Shown one piece after another: positions 55,174 through 62,047 of a DNA stretch of 62,047 bases. The notes below the pieces were generated by a model. That model ran no database searches. It had not been told where the DNA came from and saw only the letters and a list, made by a program, of their open reading frames with translations. A program made the translations under genes and the position numbers. This stretch comes from Fredinandcohnia onubensis. GTDB taxonomy: Bacteria > Bacillota > Bacilli > Bacillales > Bacillaceae_L. Position 1 is the first letter of the stretch; every line of letters starts with the position of its first letter. The DNA lies in assembly GCF_002734215.1 (NCBI RefSeq), contig NZ_NSEB01000023.1:1-62047 (forward strand), read 5' to 3'.

Positions 55174-55220
55174 CCGAGGGAATAATCAAAACCTGGATAA
55201 ATGAAACTATATAAGAGGAA

Positions 55221-55258
55221 AAATAAAGAGGTATAATCAACCTCTTTATTTACTTTTT
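55221..55258. terminator. Bidirectional terminator
   Basis: AAATAAAGAGGT and ACCTCTTTATTT pair around seven bases, followed by a T-rich run, between convergent genes. Confidence 0.88.
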
Positions 55259-55289
55259 TCATGGTGATTAACGGTAACTACTTAAATAA

Positions 55290-57371
55290 CTAATGTACAT
55301 CCTTAGAATAAGCGAATGTTTCTTTAAGGTGACAGGCCAGCTGTATTTCAAGAAAGTCTTTTGGGTCATTAAAACTCAAATTTAGCATGTCCTCAATTTT
55401 TTTAAGACGCTGATATAGTGTATTAATATGAACGTGAAGTTTTTTCGCAGTTTCATTAATAGACTTATTTAACTTTACATAAGTTAACAATGTTTGTTCT
55501 AAATCATTTTTCTTTGATTTTGCTGTATTTAAAGGCTGGAACAAGTTATTTATGAATTCCTGAATCTCATTGGTATCCTGATTAATAAACAAGCGATTAA
55601 CTCCAATGCTTTCATAGGCAATCATACCAGATTCTTTTTTATTAACTAGATAGGCAACTGCCTTCTTTGCTTCCTCATAACTCTTTCCTATGTGATATAA
55701 CCCCTGTTTTTCAGAACCAATACCCACACACACAAACGAATCATTATTCGTTTTCCAGTTAGTAATAATTGTTTTTAATCCCCTTATCGTGTCGTCAGAT
55801 ACTGAATTGTGTGCAAATGAAACAAGTAATAGAATTTTATTATGAAATCCGTAGATGAGTTGCACGACTTGGATGTTCTTTTTTATCAATGAGATAATAC
55901 TATGAATATCAGCACCAAGCTTATATAAATCTTTATAATTAACAAGTTCAATTAAGACCACATAAAACATATGAGAAGGATTTAGGTTAAACTCTTTTCT
56001 TTTCTCAAGTAAGACTTCTGGCTCTTTGCTTTGAATCAATTCATTAAAAAATTCATGGGATTTCTTATAATAGATTTCTTCTAGTGTGTGTTTCTTTACA
56101 AGCTCAAGTGCGAGTAAGGAGCCACCTTGTTCGATAATTATTCGATCAATGATTGATAATGTATTAGAGTAGGGGTAAATAAAACATCCAAGAAAAATAG
56201 TACCATTGAGTATCGGGTAAAGATAAAATTTTCCCTCATCAGGCTTACGCGATTCCATGAAAACAGCATTTCTTCTATGTTTAAAAATAGTAGTAATTTC
56301 ATCCACGCTAAAATGTATTTTTTCTTTCTCTTGATTATGGTACCAATCGTTTTCTAGGTAGTCATAGAAGGAAAACGGACCATTTATCATTTTACCTATT
56401 TCTCTAATAATTGACTTTAAACCTTTGTTTTGTATAGAGATCTTAATAAGTCTGTCGTGGACTTCGTTTCTTTTTGAGAGCTCATTTAACTGTTGCTTTA
56501 CCTCTGTATAAAGACGTGCATTTTGAATTGCGATTGCAGCCTGGGATGCAAATCCTTGTAAAAGTCGCACGTCATCATCCGTAAATTTCCCCACCTTATT
56601 AAATTGGTGAATCGTCATGACTCCAATACGCTTGTCCCCAATAGATATAGGCACACTAACAATTGCTTGAATTTCTTTTCCTTTGTACGAAGACTTGATA
56701 ATATTTAGATTTCTCTCGGAAATAGAATTCTCACTCATTACTTTAAAAATCTGTTCTTTAGAATGATAAATTAACGGTTTTCCTTCCTTAAAAACCATAC
56801 CCGTAATCGATTCTCCGACCTTCATTTTAAGCTTTCTGATGTTCGGTTCAAATCCAACACTTGTTTTTGTAATGATTTTTTCTTGATCATAGTCATAGAG
56901 TTGTAGATAACCTGCATTTGCAACTGGTATTACTGATAATGCATTTTTTGTAATCTTCTCTAATAGATCATCAAGGACAAGGGAGGAAGAAACAGAACGT
57001 ATTCCCTCGATTAGCATCTCAAGTTCTGCACCTTTAGCTTGGATTTGACTTTTAGCATCTATAAGTTCGAAGCATACATATAAATAATCCAGGTCTCTTT
57101 CATCAAAAGGGCAAGATTCACAGTTTGAGCGAAGAAGCACTAAATGCTCGTTTACGTAAGAAAATGAAATATATAAGTACCCCTTATTTGTCATGATTTT
57201 GTATTTGTTCTCTCCATTACATGTTAGTAGACTAATATTCTCTTTTCTTAGAGTTCCTTTTTTATACATAAGGTTGAACGAAGTATCATGTGCTTTTTGT
57301 ACCAAGATTTCATAGGAAGCGCCTTTAAACATTTTATCTAGAAAAGATAAAATTTGCTGATTTATGTTCAT
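55290..57371 (-). CDS. GAF-domain, PucR-type transcriptional regulator
   Basis: This 693-residue regulator has a GAF domain at about residues 130-290 (NAGYLQLYDYD, VGESITGMVFKEGKPLIYHS, VSVPISIGDKRIGVMTIHQF), a central GGDEF-like PucR region, and a C-terminal helix-turn-helix (KLNKSINETAKKLHVHINTLYQRLKKIEDML, about 640-670). Such proteins usually activate neighbouring catabolic genes when a small metabolite binds. It is divergent from the DUF5058-like/M20 cluster, which is the likely target. A good GGAGG site precedes the ATG. Confidence 0.85.
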   Translation of the reverse strand: MNINQQILSFLDKMFKGASYEILVQKAHDTSFNLMYKKGTLRKENISLLTCNGENKYKIMTNKGYLYISFSYVNEHLVLLRSNCESCPFDERDLDYLYVCFELIDAKSQIQAKGAELEMLIEGIRSVSSSLVLDDLLEKITKNALSVIPVANAGYLQLYDYDQEKIITKTSVGFEPNIRKLKMKVGESITGMVFKEGKPLIYHSKEQIFKVMSENSISERNLNIIKSSYKGKEIQAIVSVPISIGDKRIGVMTIHQFNKVGKFTDDDVRLLQGFASQAAIAIQNARLYTEVKQQLNELSKRNEVHDRLIKISIQNKGLKSIIREIGKMINGPFSFYDYLENDWYHNQEKEKIHFSVDEITTIFKHRRNAVFMESRKPDEGKFYLYPILNGTIFLGCFIYPYSNTLSIIDRIIIEQGGSLLALELVKKHTLEEIYYKKSHEFFNELIQSKEPEVLLEKRKEFNLNPSHMFYVVLIELVNYKDLYKLGADIHSIISLIKKNIQVVQLIYGFHNKILLLVSFAHNSVSDDTIRGLKTIITNWKTNNDSFVCVGIGSEKQGLYHIGKSYEEAKKAVAYLVNKKESGMIAYESIGVNRLFINQDTNEIQEFINNLFQPLNTAKSKKNDLEQTLLTYVKLNKSINETAKKLHVHINTLYQRLKKIEDMLNLSFNDPKDFLEIQLACHLKETFAYSKDVH

Positions 57372-57427
57372 TACTAACCTCCAAGACTAAGAAAATGTAG
57401 AAAGTTCTATTTCATCCGTATCATTTA

Positions 57428-57467
57428 TGTAATTAATTACATTGTAATCGGTAATTTAATAAATTAC
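57428..57467 (+). promoter_or_regulatory. Two palindromes in the divergent control region
   Basis: TGTAATTAATTACA (57428-57441) and GTAATTTAATAAATTAC (57451-57467) are perfect dyads with centres about 24 bases apart. They sit between the PucR-type regulator and the membrane-protein operon and are good candidates for its operator. Confidence 0.5.
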
Positions 57468-57574
57468 TATAAGAATTAGAAAATATAGAATTTTCAACCA
57501 TTAAAGTTGAATGCGCTTTCTTTAGAGGGTAGAGGTAGTAATTAAAAGTAATTTGAAAAAGGAGGAAGATTATT

Positions 57575-58282
57575 TTGGAAAAAGTATTACAAACGGCAAA
57601 TAGCTTACCACTCTGGATTTTGGCTTCACTGGTAGTTGGTATCGTAATCTTTCAAGCTATAATTTTTATTCGGCTTGCATCAAAAACGAGCCAATCCGTC
57701 GGTATGACTTCTACAGATGTAAAGTCTGCGATAAGGGCTGGTGCGATTAGTTCTCTTGGACCATCTTTAGCAATCATCGTTGTCGCTATTTCAATGATTT
57801 CTTTAATTGGTAGCCCAGTTACATTGATGCGAATCTCTATTATTGGATCAGCAGCAATAGAAACAGTTGGTGCAAGTATAGGGTCTAAAGCAGCTGGGGT
57901 AGATTTAGGTTCTCAAGGTTATACGTTACAAGCCTTTACAAATGCAGTATGGGTGATGTGTCTTGGTGGAATGGGCTGGTTATTATTCGTAGCACTATTT
58001 ACTAAATCTCTAGGGAAAATACAGAAAAAAGCAGAAGCTAATCCCAAAAATGTAACGATGTTAAGCACAGTATCAGTTGCTGCAATGATTGGGGCTTTTA
58101 GTTATCTTGGTGGGGGAGAAATGGTAAAAGGAATAAGTGAATTCATCGTATTTATTGTTGCCTTTATTGTTATGCCCATCATTATATGGATCGGAGATAA
58201 AACCCAGTTGAGGTGGATAAAAGAATGGTCATTAGGTCTTGTTATTATAGTGGGTATGTTTGCTGGTTACTTGATATCTTAA
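57575..58282 (+). CDS. DUF5058-like membrane protein
   Basis: This 235-residue protein has six hydrophobic spans. The N-terminal SLPLWILASLVVGIVIFQAIIFIRLA and the ISSLGPSLAIIVVAISMISLIG segment recall the family labelled DUF5058 (from memory). It starts with TTG behind AGGAGG. The next gene, another membrane protein, follows in 22 bases, suggesting a two-subunit transporter or channel. Function is not established. A catabolic amidohydrolase follows in the same operon, so import of an amide or acyl-amino-acid substrate is my inference. Confidence 0.7.
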   Translation: MEKVLQTANSLPLWILASLVVGIVIFQAIIFIRLASKTSQSVGMTSTDVKSAIRAGAISSLGPSLAIIVVAISMISLIGSPVTLMRISIIGSAAIETVGASIGSKAAGVDLGSQGYTLQAFTNAVWVMCLGGMGWLLFVALFTKSLGKIQKKAEANPKNVTMLSTVSVAAMIGAFSYLGGGEMVKGISEFIVFIVAFIVMPIIIWIGDKTQLRWIKEWSLGLVIIVGMFAGYLIS

Positions 58283-58304
58283 AAAAGAAAGGTAGGAGAG
58301 CTAT

Positions 58305-59027
58305 ATGCCAGTTACTAGAGAGGAAAATAATCTATCTATAAACGAAGCTGTGCCAGTGTCTGCATCATCAATGGACTTTGAAACCTTTCAATTAAAGTCT
58401 CATTTTTGGGGACGCTTAACAATTTGGGGAATCATTGCATTAACATTAATTGTGCCCCTATATCTATCATATGTTCTTGGTTACCATCCAGGCTGGACTA
58501 CTATCATTTCAGGTTTTACTGCTTATGCAGCTATTATCATGTTTGTTTGGGTGTTGGAGCCAATTAGCTATTATCCTGTTTTGGGGGTTTCTGGTACATA
58601 TCTTGCTTTTCTTACAGGTAATATCGGAAACATGTGTCTTCCATGTGCTTCGGTTGCTCAACGTGTTGTTGATGCAGAACCAGGAACGAAAAAGGGAGAA
58701 ATCACTGCCTCATTGGCAATTGCGACTGCTTCGATCGTGAATGCTATCATTCTTATTTTAGCAATATTAAGTGGTTCATACATTTTAACAATCTTGCCTG
58801 AACCAGTCTTAAATAGCCTAAACTTTGTGCTTCCGGCTATTTTTGGAGGAGTCATTGCTCAGTTTGCTATAAAAAAACCGTTATTTGGTGTAGTTGGGAT
58901 AGCTTTTGGTTTATTTGTTAATTTAGGTCCTGTTCCCCGTGCCTTCCAAACATTTGTCTGCATACTCGGAACAGTTGTAGTTTGTTTACTTTTAGAGAAA
59001 ACCAAAAAACAAGAGAAAAATAAATAA
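58305..59027 (+). CDS. Partner membrane protein of the DUF5058-like subunit
   Basis: This 240-residue protein has a polar N-terminus of about 40 residues and about six spans. A conspicuous central segment, GVSGTYLAFLTGNIGNMCLPCASVAQ (about 88-113), may form a re-entrant loop; its GNxxxPC pattern looks functional. I do not recognise a named family. It lies between the DUF5058-like gene and the M20 hydrolase in the same direction, with a GGTAGGAG ribosome site. Confidence 0.62.
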   Translation: MPVTREENNLSINEAVPVSASSMDFETFQLKSHFWGRLTIWGIIALTLIVPLYLSYVLGYHPGWTTIISGFTAYAAIIMFVWVLEPISYYPVLGVSGTYLAFLTGNIGNMCLPCASVAQRVVDAEPGTKKGEITASLAIATASIVNAIILILAILSGSYILTILPEPVLNSLNFVLPAIFGGVIAQFAIKKPLFGVVGIAFGLFVNLGPVPRAFQTFVCILGTVVVCLLLEKTKKQEKNK

Positions 59028-59099
59028 AGCCTGGTGTCTACCTTGTATGTATTGAATTTTTGGAAGGGGTGAAAATCCATTAAGTAGATGGATTAGAAG

Positions 59100-60497
59100 A
59101 TGAGTAAACAAAATATTTTACAGTGGATTAAAAACAACCAATCAGATTTTACTGAAATGGCAAAAAAAATATGGGAACATCCGCAAATTGCATATGAGGA
59201 AAACTATGCAAGTGACCTACAAGTGTCTAAATTAAAAGAACAAGGATTTCGAATTCATTTCCCAATAGGAGGAATTTCTACTGCGTTTGTTGCTGAATAT
59301 GGCTCAGGTAAACCAATAATAGGGATATTAGGGGAATACGACGCTTTGCCTGGTCTTTCTCAAACCGTTAATACAGTTCAGGAACCAGTTGAAATAGATG
59401 GCCCAGGTCACGGATGCGGTCACAATTTACTCGGAACAGCAGGGGTTGAAGCAGTAATCGCATTAAAAGAAGTAATGGATGAGTGTGATATCAATGGGAC
59501 TATTCGTTATTATGGCTGTCCAGCTGAAGAAGTATTGTCTGGAAAAACGTTCATGGCGAGAGAAGGTGTCTTTGACGATTTAGATTGTGCGTTAACTTGG
59601 CATCCATGGACATCTACCATGGCATTAAATATGAGCATGCAAGCAATTGTATCCATTAGGTTTCATTTTAAAGGCATCCCAGCCCATGCGGCCGCCTCAC
59701 CACATGCTGGAAGAAGTGCACTAGATGCAGTTGAATTGATGAATGTCGGTACAAACTTTTTAAGAGAGCACGTGGTGGACGGTTCGCGAATGCATTATGT
59801 CATTACAAATGGGGGACTTGCTCCTAATATTGTTCCTGAACATGCTAGTGTTTGGTATTATTTACGGGCATCTACAAAAGAACAGGTTGAAGATATCCTT
59901 AGAAGGGTAGAGAAAATTGCTCAAGGAGCAGCACTTATGACAGAAACTGAGGTCTATTCAAAGATTGATGCTTTTGCTTATGACACACTTCCAAATGAAG
60001 CTTTAAATGACCTCATGTTTGAAAATATGAAACTAGCAGTACCCTTAGCATATACTGTTGAAGAAGCGAAATTTGCTCAGGAATTACTTAAGACAGTAGA
60101 TTCTAACATCGTAAAAATGACCCATAATTCTACAAATGAAACCCTGGCGTCAGACTTGCAAAATGATAAATTGACAAAGGGCAAAGTTTTAACTGGTTCA
60201 ACAGATGTCGGTGATGTTAGTTGGATTACACCAGTGGGTTCAATTATGGTAACTTGTGCTCCTATCGGTATACAGTTACATACCTGGCAGGCCACAGCCT
60301 CATTTGGTTCATCCATTGGTTTCAAGGGAATGCACTTTGCCGCGCAAACAATGGCATTATCAGCATATGATTTGTTACTAAATAATAATCATATACTTGA
60401 AAGAGCAAAAGAGGAGTTTAATCTAAGCACAAAAAATAAGCCATATGTTCCAGGTATTCCTGAAAATGTTAAACCGAAAACGACAATTTTAGCTTAA
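59100..60497 (+). CDS. M20-family amidohydrolase (AbgB-like)
   Basis: This 465-residue zinc/manganese peptidase has metal-binding motifs EYDALPG (about 80), GPGHGCGHNLLG (about 101-112) and CPAEEVLSGK (about 140-149). An internal dimerisation domain (about 190-310) contains GIPAHAAASPHAGRSALDA. The overall shape is close to AbgB, the p-aminobenzoyl-glutamate hydrolase subunit, and to N-acyl-amino-acid hydrolases. It is the last gene after two membrane proteins and a divergent regulator, so it presumably cleaves what they import. The exact substrate is unknown. Confidence 0.85.
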   Translation: MSKQNILQWIKNNQSDFTEMAKKIWEHPQIAYEENYASDLQVSKLKEQGFRIHFPIGGISTAFVAEYGSGKPIIGILGEYDALPGLSQTVNTVQEPVEIDGPGHGCGHNLLGTAGVEAVIALKEVMDECDINGTIRYYGCPAEEVLSGKTFMAREGVFDDLDCALTWHPWTSTMALNMSMQAIVSIRFHFKGIPAHAAASPHAGRSALDAVELMNVGTNFLREHVVDGSRMHYVITNGGLAPNIVPEHASVWYYLRASTKEQVEDILRRVEKIAQGAALMTETEVYSKIDAFAYDTLPNEALNDLMFENMKLAVPLAYTVEEAKFAQELLKTVDSNIVKMTHNSTNETLASDLQNDKLTKGKVLTGSTDVGDVSWITPVGSIMVTCAPIGIQLHTWQATASFGSSIGFKGMHFAAQTMALSAYDLLLNNNHILERAKEEFNLSTKNKPYVPGIPENVKPKTTILA

Positions 60498-60658
60498 TTA
60501 AAGAAATCAAATATATTCCTAAAGAGACCTCTAATTAGGTAAAAAATGATACGAAATGGAAAAATAATAATCTCAGGCAATGCGAATAATATATCACCTA
60601 GGAGATCGGAGAAGGTATACTTACCATGCTTCGCTCTCCTTTTTTTACGCTTCTTCAT
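60494..60658 (-). CDS. Small basic membrane-associated protein
   Basis: This 54-residue frame begins MKKRKKRRAKHGKYTFSDLL and continues with a hydrophobic or amphipathic helix (LLGDILFALPEIIIFPFRIIFYLI, in two parts). The ribosome site is AGGGGGC. The highly basic start followed by a hydrophobic helix suggests membrane attachment with the N-terminus inside. Its stop codon overlaps that of the M20 gene on the other strand by three bases. Family unknown. It is 18 bases downstream of the CPBP protease gene and may share its transcript. Confidence 0.65.
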   Translation of the reverse strand: MKKRKKRRAKHGKYTFSDLLGDILFALPEIIIFPFRIIFYLIRGLFRNIFDFFN

Positions 60659-60676
60659 GTCATTATGCCCCCTAAT

Positions 60677-61276
60677 TTAAAATAGTGGGAAAAGCACTAG
60701 CAAAAATAAATTGAAGACAAGATGGGAAAGAATAGTTAGGAAAATATTTCGTTTCCACATATATAATGTTCCCCAAACAACTCCACCTGCAAATGTCGCA
60801 AGCAAAAAAAGTGGATTAAAGGTATAAAGATTGGCAGACGTATAAAGAAGAGAAGATATGACGATTGCGACTAGCTTGTTGTCGAACTTTACCTCAATAT
60901 TCTTCTGTATATAGCCTCTCCAAAAGAGCTCTTCACCTGGAATGATGATGAGAAAGAGTACAACAAAATGCCAGGAAAGCTCTGGCTGAATCTTCATATA
61001 TAAATCAGCCACTTCATCTAGCATGTTTGGAAAAAGGAATGCGGATCCCATTTTTCCAATCGAGAAAAGGCCATACATCAAGATGCCGGATAGGATTGCG
61101 ATAGCTAGGTTGGACGCTGATATAGATTTATTATCAAAATTGGCGAAACGGATTGCCACTGCTGATAAAAGGAAGAAGGATATGGTGAAAATCACCCAAA
61201 ATGGGATGGAGGACAGGAAACTCGTCGCCAATAAAATATGTACCAATAGTAGTAGTAGATAAAAGTTTTTATGCAT
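60677..61276 (-). CDS. CPBP-family intramembrane protease
   Basis: This 199-residue membrane protein with about seven spans contains the CPBP (CAAX/ABI) catalytic motif EE-x3-R in GEELFWRGYIQ (about 113-123), a later His-containing span and the final LSHLVFNLF motif. Members are glutamate-type intramembrane proteases, some linked to bacteriocin immunity or protein secretion. Nothing here points to a bacteriocin. It is the first gene of a probable pair with the small basic protein. Confidence 0.83.
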   Translation of the reverse strand: MHKNFYLLLLLVHILLATSFLSSIPFWVIFTISFFLLSAVAIRFANFDNKSISASNLAIAILSGILMYGLFSIGKMGSAFLFPNMLDEVADLYMKIQPELSWHFVVLFLIIIPGEELFWRGYIQKNIEVKFDNKLVAIVISSLLYTSANLYTFNPLFLLATFAGGVVWGTLYMWKRNIFLTILSHLVFNLFLLVLFPLF

Positions 61277-61399
61277 ATTGTCGTTCCTCTTTACTTAGAT
61301 TATGTCGTAGTCATTTTAACATGAACGTCATTTTTTAGAATAAATAACCGACGGTGACTCATCCTAATGGTGATGATCTGAAAGAAGGAGAGATTCTAC

Positions 61400-61525
61400 A
61401 TGACACAATCAAAACGTCAACAAGAACGCCAGTGGACAGTTAGAAAACAATCACAAAACCCACATGGAAAAGTTAAATCCTTTGACCAGCTGGCTGAAGA
61501 AGCTGGCAAGGATACGAAAGAATAG
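61400..61525 (+). CDS. Small basic hypothetical protein, possibly DUF6254
   Basis: This 41-residue frame has a GAAGGAG ribosome site and starts MTQSKRQQERQWTVRKQSQN. It is hydrophilic, rich in Gln, Lys and Arg, and without membrane or secretion signals. The pattern WTVRKQSQNPHGKVKSF resembles, from memory, a short Bacillaceae family labelled DUF6254. Function is unknown. A terminator follows. Confidence 0.68.
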   Translation: MTQSKRQQERQWTVRKQSQNPHGKVKSFDQLAEEAGKDTKE

Positions 61526-61537
61526 GTAAATGCGGCG

Positions 61538-61570
61538 CACACACTCTGCTTAGGGTGTGTGTTTTTTTTG
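61538..61570 (+). terminator. Terminator after the small basic gene
   Basis: ACACAC and GTGTGT-containing arms (ACACACTCTGC / TTAGGGTGTGT) pair with a short loop and are followed by eight T residues. Confidence 0.8.
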
Positions 61571-61630
61571 TGGGGTTTCTATAGGTGACTTGATAATAGC
61601 CAAATTGAATAAAAGTGGTATTTAGATTGT

Positions 61631-62047
61631 GTTTTTCCATAGTCTTACAAACGTGGTGTCAAAAATAGGGCTTAATGAAGAGGTTTTTCCTGGACTTTAC
61701 AAAAGTGAAGACATAAAGGAAGTTTATTGGTATGTATTTTCCAGGGTTATCCAAAACTCATATCATAAAAGGGTTTTAATACTATGGCTTTTCTAGTTAA
61801 TTCCAAACGTGGTGTCATATTCACAAAATAACAGTAGAGTTTTTCCTGAAACACCCAAAAGTGAAAGTTAAAAAACTTTGGGGTATCATCAATATCCTAA
61901 AAAGTGGAAAGTGACATAAGTCCAGAGGCGCTGGAGTACCATCAACATCCTAAAAAGTGGAAAGTGGCATAAGTCCAGAGGCGCTGGAGTACCATCAACA
62001 TCCTAAAAAGTGGAAAGTGGCATAAGTCCAGAGGCGCTGGAGTACCA
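61631..62047. repeat. 52-53-bp tandem array running off the window
   Basis: TCCTAAAAAGTGGAAAGTG recurs at 61895, 61948 and 62001, exactly 53 bases apart, in near-identical units that continue past the window end. Upstream, five more diverged units of 52 or 53 bases can be laid out from about 61631, each starting TTTTCC or TTTCT and containing a CAAAACGTG- or CAAAAGTG-like core. The array therefore grades from old, diverged units to fresh ones. No lasting reading frame is present. Confidence 0.85.

Overview
This window reads as chromosome from a motile, endospore-forming member of the Bacillaceae with low GC content. The evidence is a small acid-soluble spore protein, sporulation-type histidine kinases, a Spo0E-type phosphatase, a YheC/D spore protein, SigI/RsgI, MotA/MotB, a CtsR-controlled clpE, S-box (SAM-I) riboswitches, and AT-rich intergenic DNA with A/G-rich Shine-Dalgarno sites. 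I see no prophage, transposase, rRNA or tRNA. All coordinates, motifs and repeat periods were read by eye and no database search was run. DUF numbers and family names are from memory.

Layout. 0-8 kb: sstT transporter, SRAP protein, KinB-like kinase, a PTS IIA protein, then an NprR-like HTH/TPR regulator directly followed by a 39-codon secreted-peptide gene. This is a complete RRNPP-type quorum-sensing pair. A decayed second copy of the peptide gene's 3' end and its terminator lies 1.8 kb away, beyond a yheC/D-like gene. 8-15 kb: GbsR-type regulator, opuA glycine-betaine importer (three genes) and an RND exporter. 15.5-20.5 kb: ku-ligD end-joining operon and sigI-rsgI. 20.5-27.5 kb: spore protein, KtrB/D-type potassium channel, small genes, a B12-binding radical SAM protein, a chemoreceptor and ogt. 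27.5-35.6 kb: complete methionine-salvage island (mtnA, mtnK, mtnU, mtnE, mtnW, mtnX, mtnB, mtnD), with two SAM-I riboswitches controlling its two arms. 35.7-45.5 kb: CBS protein, Spo0E-like phosphatase, a 1-kb tandem hairpin array, an MFS exporter, an aldo/keto reductase, a second sensor kinase, a 5'-nucleotidase-family enzyme and motAB. 45.6-55.2 kb: M3 peptidase, methionine aminopeptidase, a repeat-filled gap, an acetyltransferase/acetyltransferase/efflux cassette, clpE and a YkvI-like membrane protein. 55.3-60.7 kb: a GAF/PucR-type regulator divergent from two membrane proteins and an M20 amidohydrolase, probably an uncharacterised uptake-and-hydrolysis system. 60.5-62 kb: small genes, a CPBP protease and another tandem array running off the window.

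Most unusual features. (1) The NprR-like/peptide cassette and its decayed second peptide. (2) Intergenic tandem arrays with a 52-53 bp period, close to five helical turns, at about 15.2, 37.1 and 61.6 kb, plus a composite repeat with a period of about 152-155 bp at 48.4 kb. The first, second and fourth of these lie in gaps between convergent genes; the right-hand neighbour of the 61.6 kb array is outside the window. (3) The DUF5058-like membrane pair with its M20 hydrolase. Regulatory sites that look credible include three CtsR boxes and a sigma-A promoter at clpE, a sigma-D promoter at motA, a sigma-G-like promoter at the spore-protein gene, a sigma-I-like promoter before sigI, and Spo0A-box-like octamers before the second kinase, the chemoreceptor and the Spo0E-like gene.
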